Origin: Atopsyche davidsoni
Lineage: Eukaryota; Arthropoda; Insecta; Trichoptera; Hydrobiosidae
Assembly (NCBI GenBank): GCA_022113835.1
Contig: JAILWY010000016.1
Span: 186,001-250,000, forward strand
Length of the DNA stretch: 64,000 nucleotides
Direction of reading: 5' to 3'
Positions 63,285 to 64,000 of the stretch are shown here, piece after piece (positions within the stretch are counted from its first letter, which is position 1; each line of letters starts with the position of its first letter). The notes below the pieces were generated by a model, which ran no database searches, was not told the DNA's origin, and saw only the letters and a program-made list of their open reading frames with translations. The translations under genes and the position numbers were made by a program.

Positions 63285-63930
63285 GTAGGCTATTATTGTT
63301 AACATGATTGTTCCTTGATGACATTGTTATTTTAAATTCGAGTGAAGTTTGAGTTCAAAGTTTGAGTATAAAACTGGGTAAATCTTAGAAAATCAACTGA
63401 AAAGATTGGCACTCCGGAGAAAAAATCTTTTAATTGTAAATGAGGTGTTGCGAGAGTAATAAGAAGTGAAAAAATAAAAAAAAACTGTGTTAATCTGTGT
63501 GTCGCTTGAACTGGGAAGAACTACAGTTTGAAATATTTAATTTGCTATCAGTGGACTTTATGACTAATTTAAACCCTCCTGTAGATCATATGAATAAGGT
63601 CTACATGTGATGATAGTGATCCTCTGTCAATATTTCATTTGACGGATTCACTTTTTCAGAACTTGTGATGAAGTGTAACCGTAATGTGCTCTCTAAAATT
63701 AAATCTCTAAAATCTAGAACATGGATTCTCGATATTCACAAAAATTTAATATGGGCAGTCGGCCACTTTTCTCTATGCACTATATGTTTGTCTGCTTTTT
63801 ACTCGGCTGTAGGGATATTTTTTGTCCGTGTCAAAAAACTATCAGAGTAGTTATGAAGCATTTGAACTTTTCATGTCACAAAAATTAATTAATAACTGAC
63901 TACTAGTGAGATTTTCAACTATAAAAAATC
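63285..63930. other. Ric intron, no other feature
   Basis: AT-rich intron sequence. The short ORF at 63665-63850 has no domain. Confidence 0.6.
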
Positions 63931-64000
63931 AATATTTTTGACAGAGAGTACTTGATGGAATTCCATTTTGATATTTTAAATAAACACTTTCAATTATGTT
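63931..64000 (+). repeat. F1-family terminal fragment
   Basis: TCAATATTTTTGACAGAGAG, then GGAATTCCATTTTGATATTT, matching the tail of the repeats at 18546 and 46498-46545. Confidence 0.55.

Overview
The window is nuclear DNA from an arthropod, most likely an insect. The genes have spliced exons with GT-AG borders and long AT-rich introns. The recognisable proteins are animal ones: FEM1B, cytosolic threonyl-tRNA synthetase, NUDT2 and a Rit/Ric-type Ras GTPase. The rest is dominated by DNA transposons typical of arthropod genomes: mariner, hAT, Helitron and piggyBac. I cannot name the species. No tRNA, rRNA or CRISPR array was seen.

Layout. 1-513 is the end of a hAT element. 912-1055 is one exon of an unidentified membrane protein. 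3.3-8.4 kb is a Helitron with a hAT element on its 3' end and a second, divergent hAT-like element in its 5' end. 9.2-23.3 kb is a GC-rich gene island. It holds two degenerate, secreted NAD(P)HX-dehydratase-like genes (9234-10654 minus, 22181-23336 plus) on either side of a C2HC zinc-finger gene (11114-20204 minus). The zinc-finger gene's 8-kb intron contains mariner, LTR-like, Helitron and minisatellite DNA. 23.5-27 kb has no visible gene.

27.1-34.2 kb is FEM1B (minus, 9 coding exons). It is divergent from TARS1 (34.6-49.5 kb, plus, 12 coding exons), with a GC-rich spacer as the likely shared promoter. TARS1 intron 39157-48747 holds nested hAT, piggyBac, mariner and Helitron copies and two large foldback repeats. 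49.5-60 kb is a transposon block: three more copies of the divergent hAT-like family (TIR TAGGGTGTCCC, 8-bp target duplications), a mariner, a piggyBac end, and a young LTR element with identical LTRs whose main ORF is a SAP-domain protein and which has no visible pol. 60.1-60.9 kb is NUDT2 (minus), divergent from the first three exons of Ric (62417-63284, plus), which runs off the window.

The host genes look like independent housekeeping or signalling genes: tRNA charging, CUL2 ubiquitin ligase, Ap4A hydrolysis and Ras signalling. The least ordinary content is the pair of secreted NAXD-like pseudoenzymes, the SAP-domain LTR element, the divergent hAT-like family, and several dispersed repeats carrying hammerhead-ribozyme-like cores. 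All exon borders were derived by eye from splice consensus, reading-frame phase and protein similarity recalled from known families. No database search was run.
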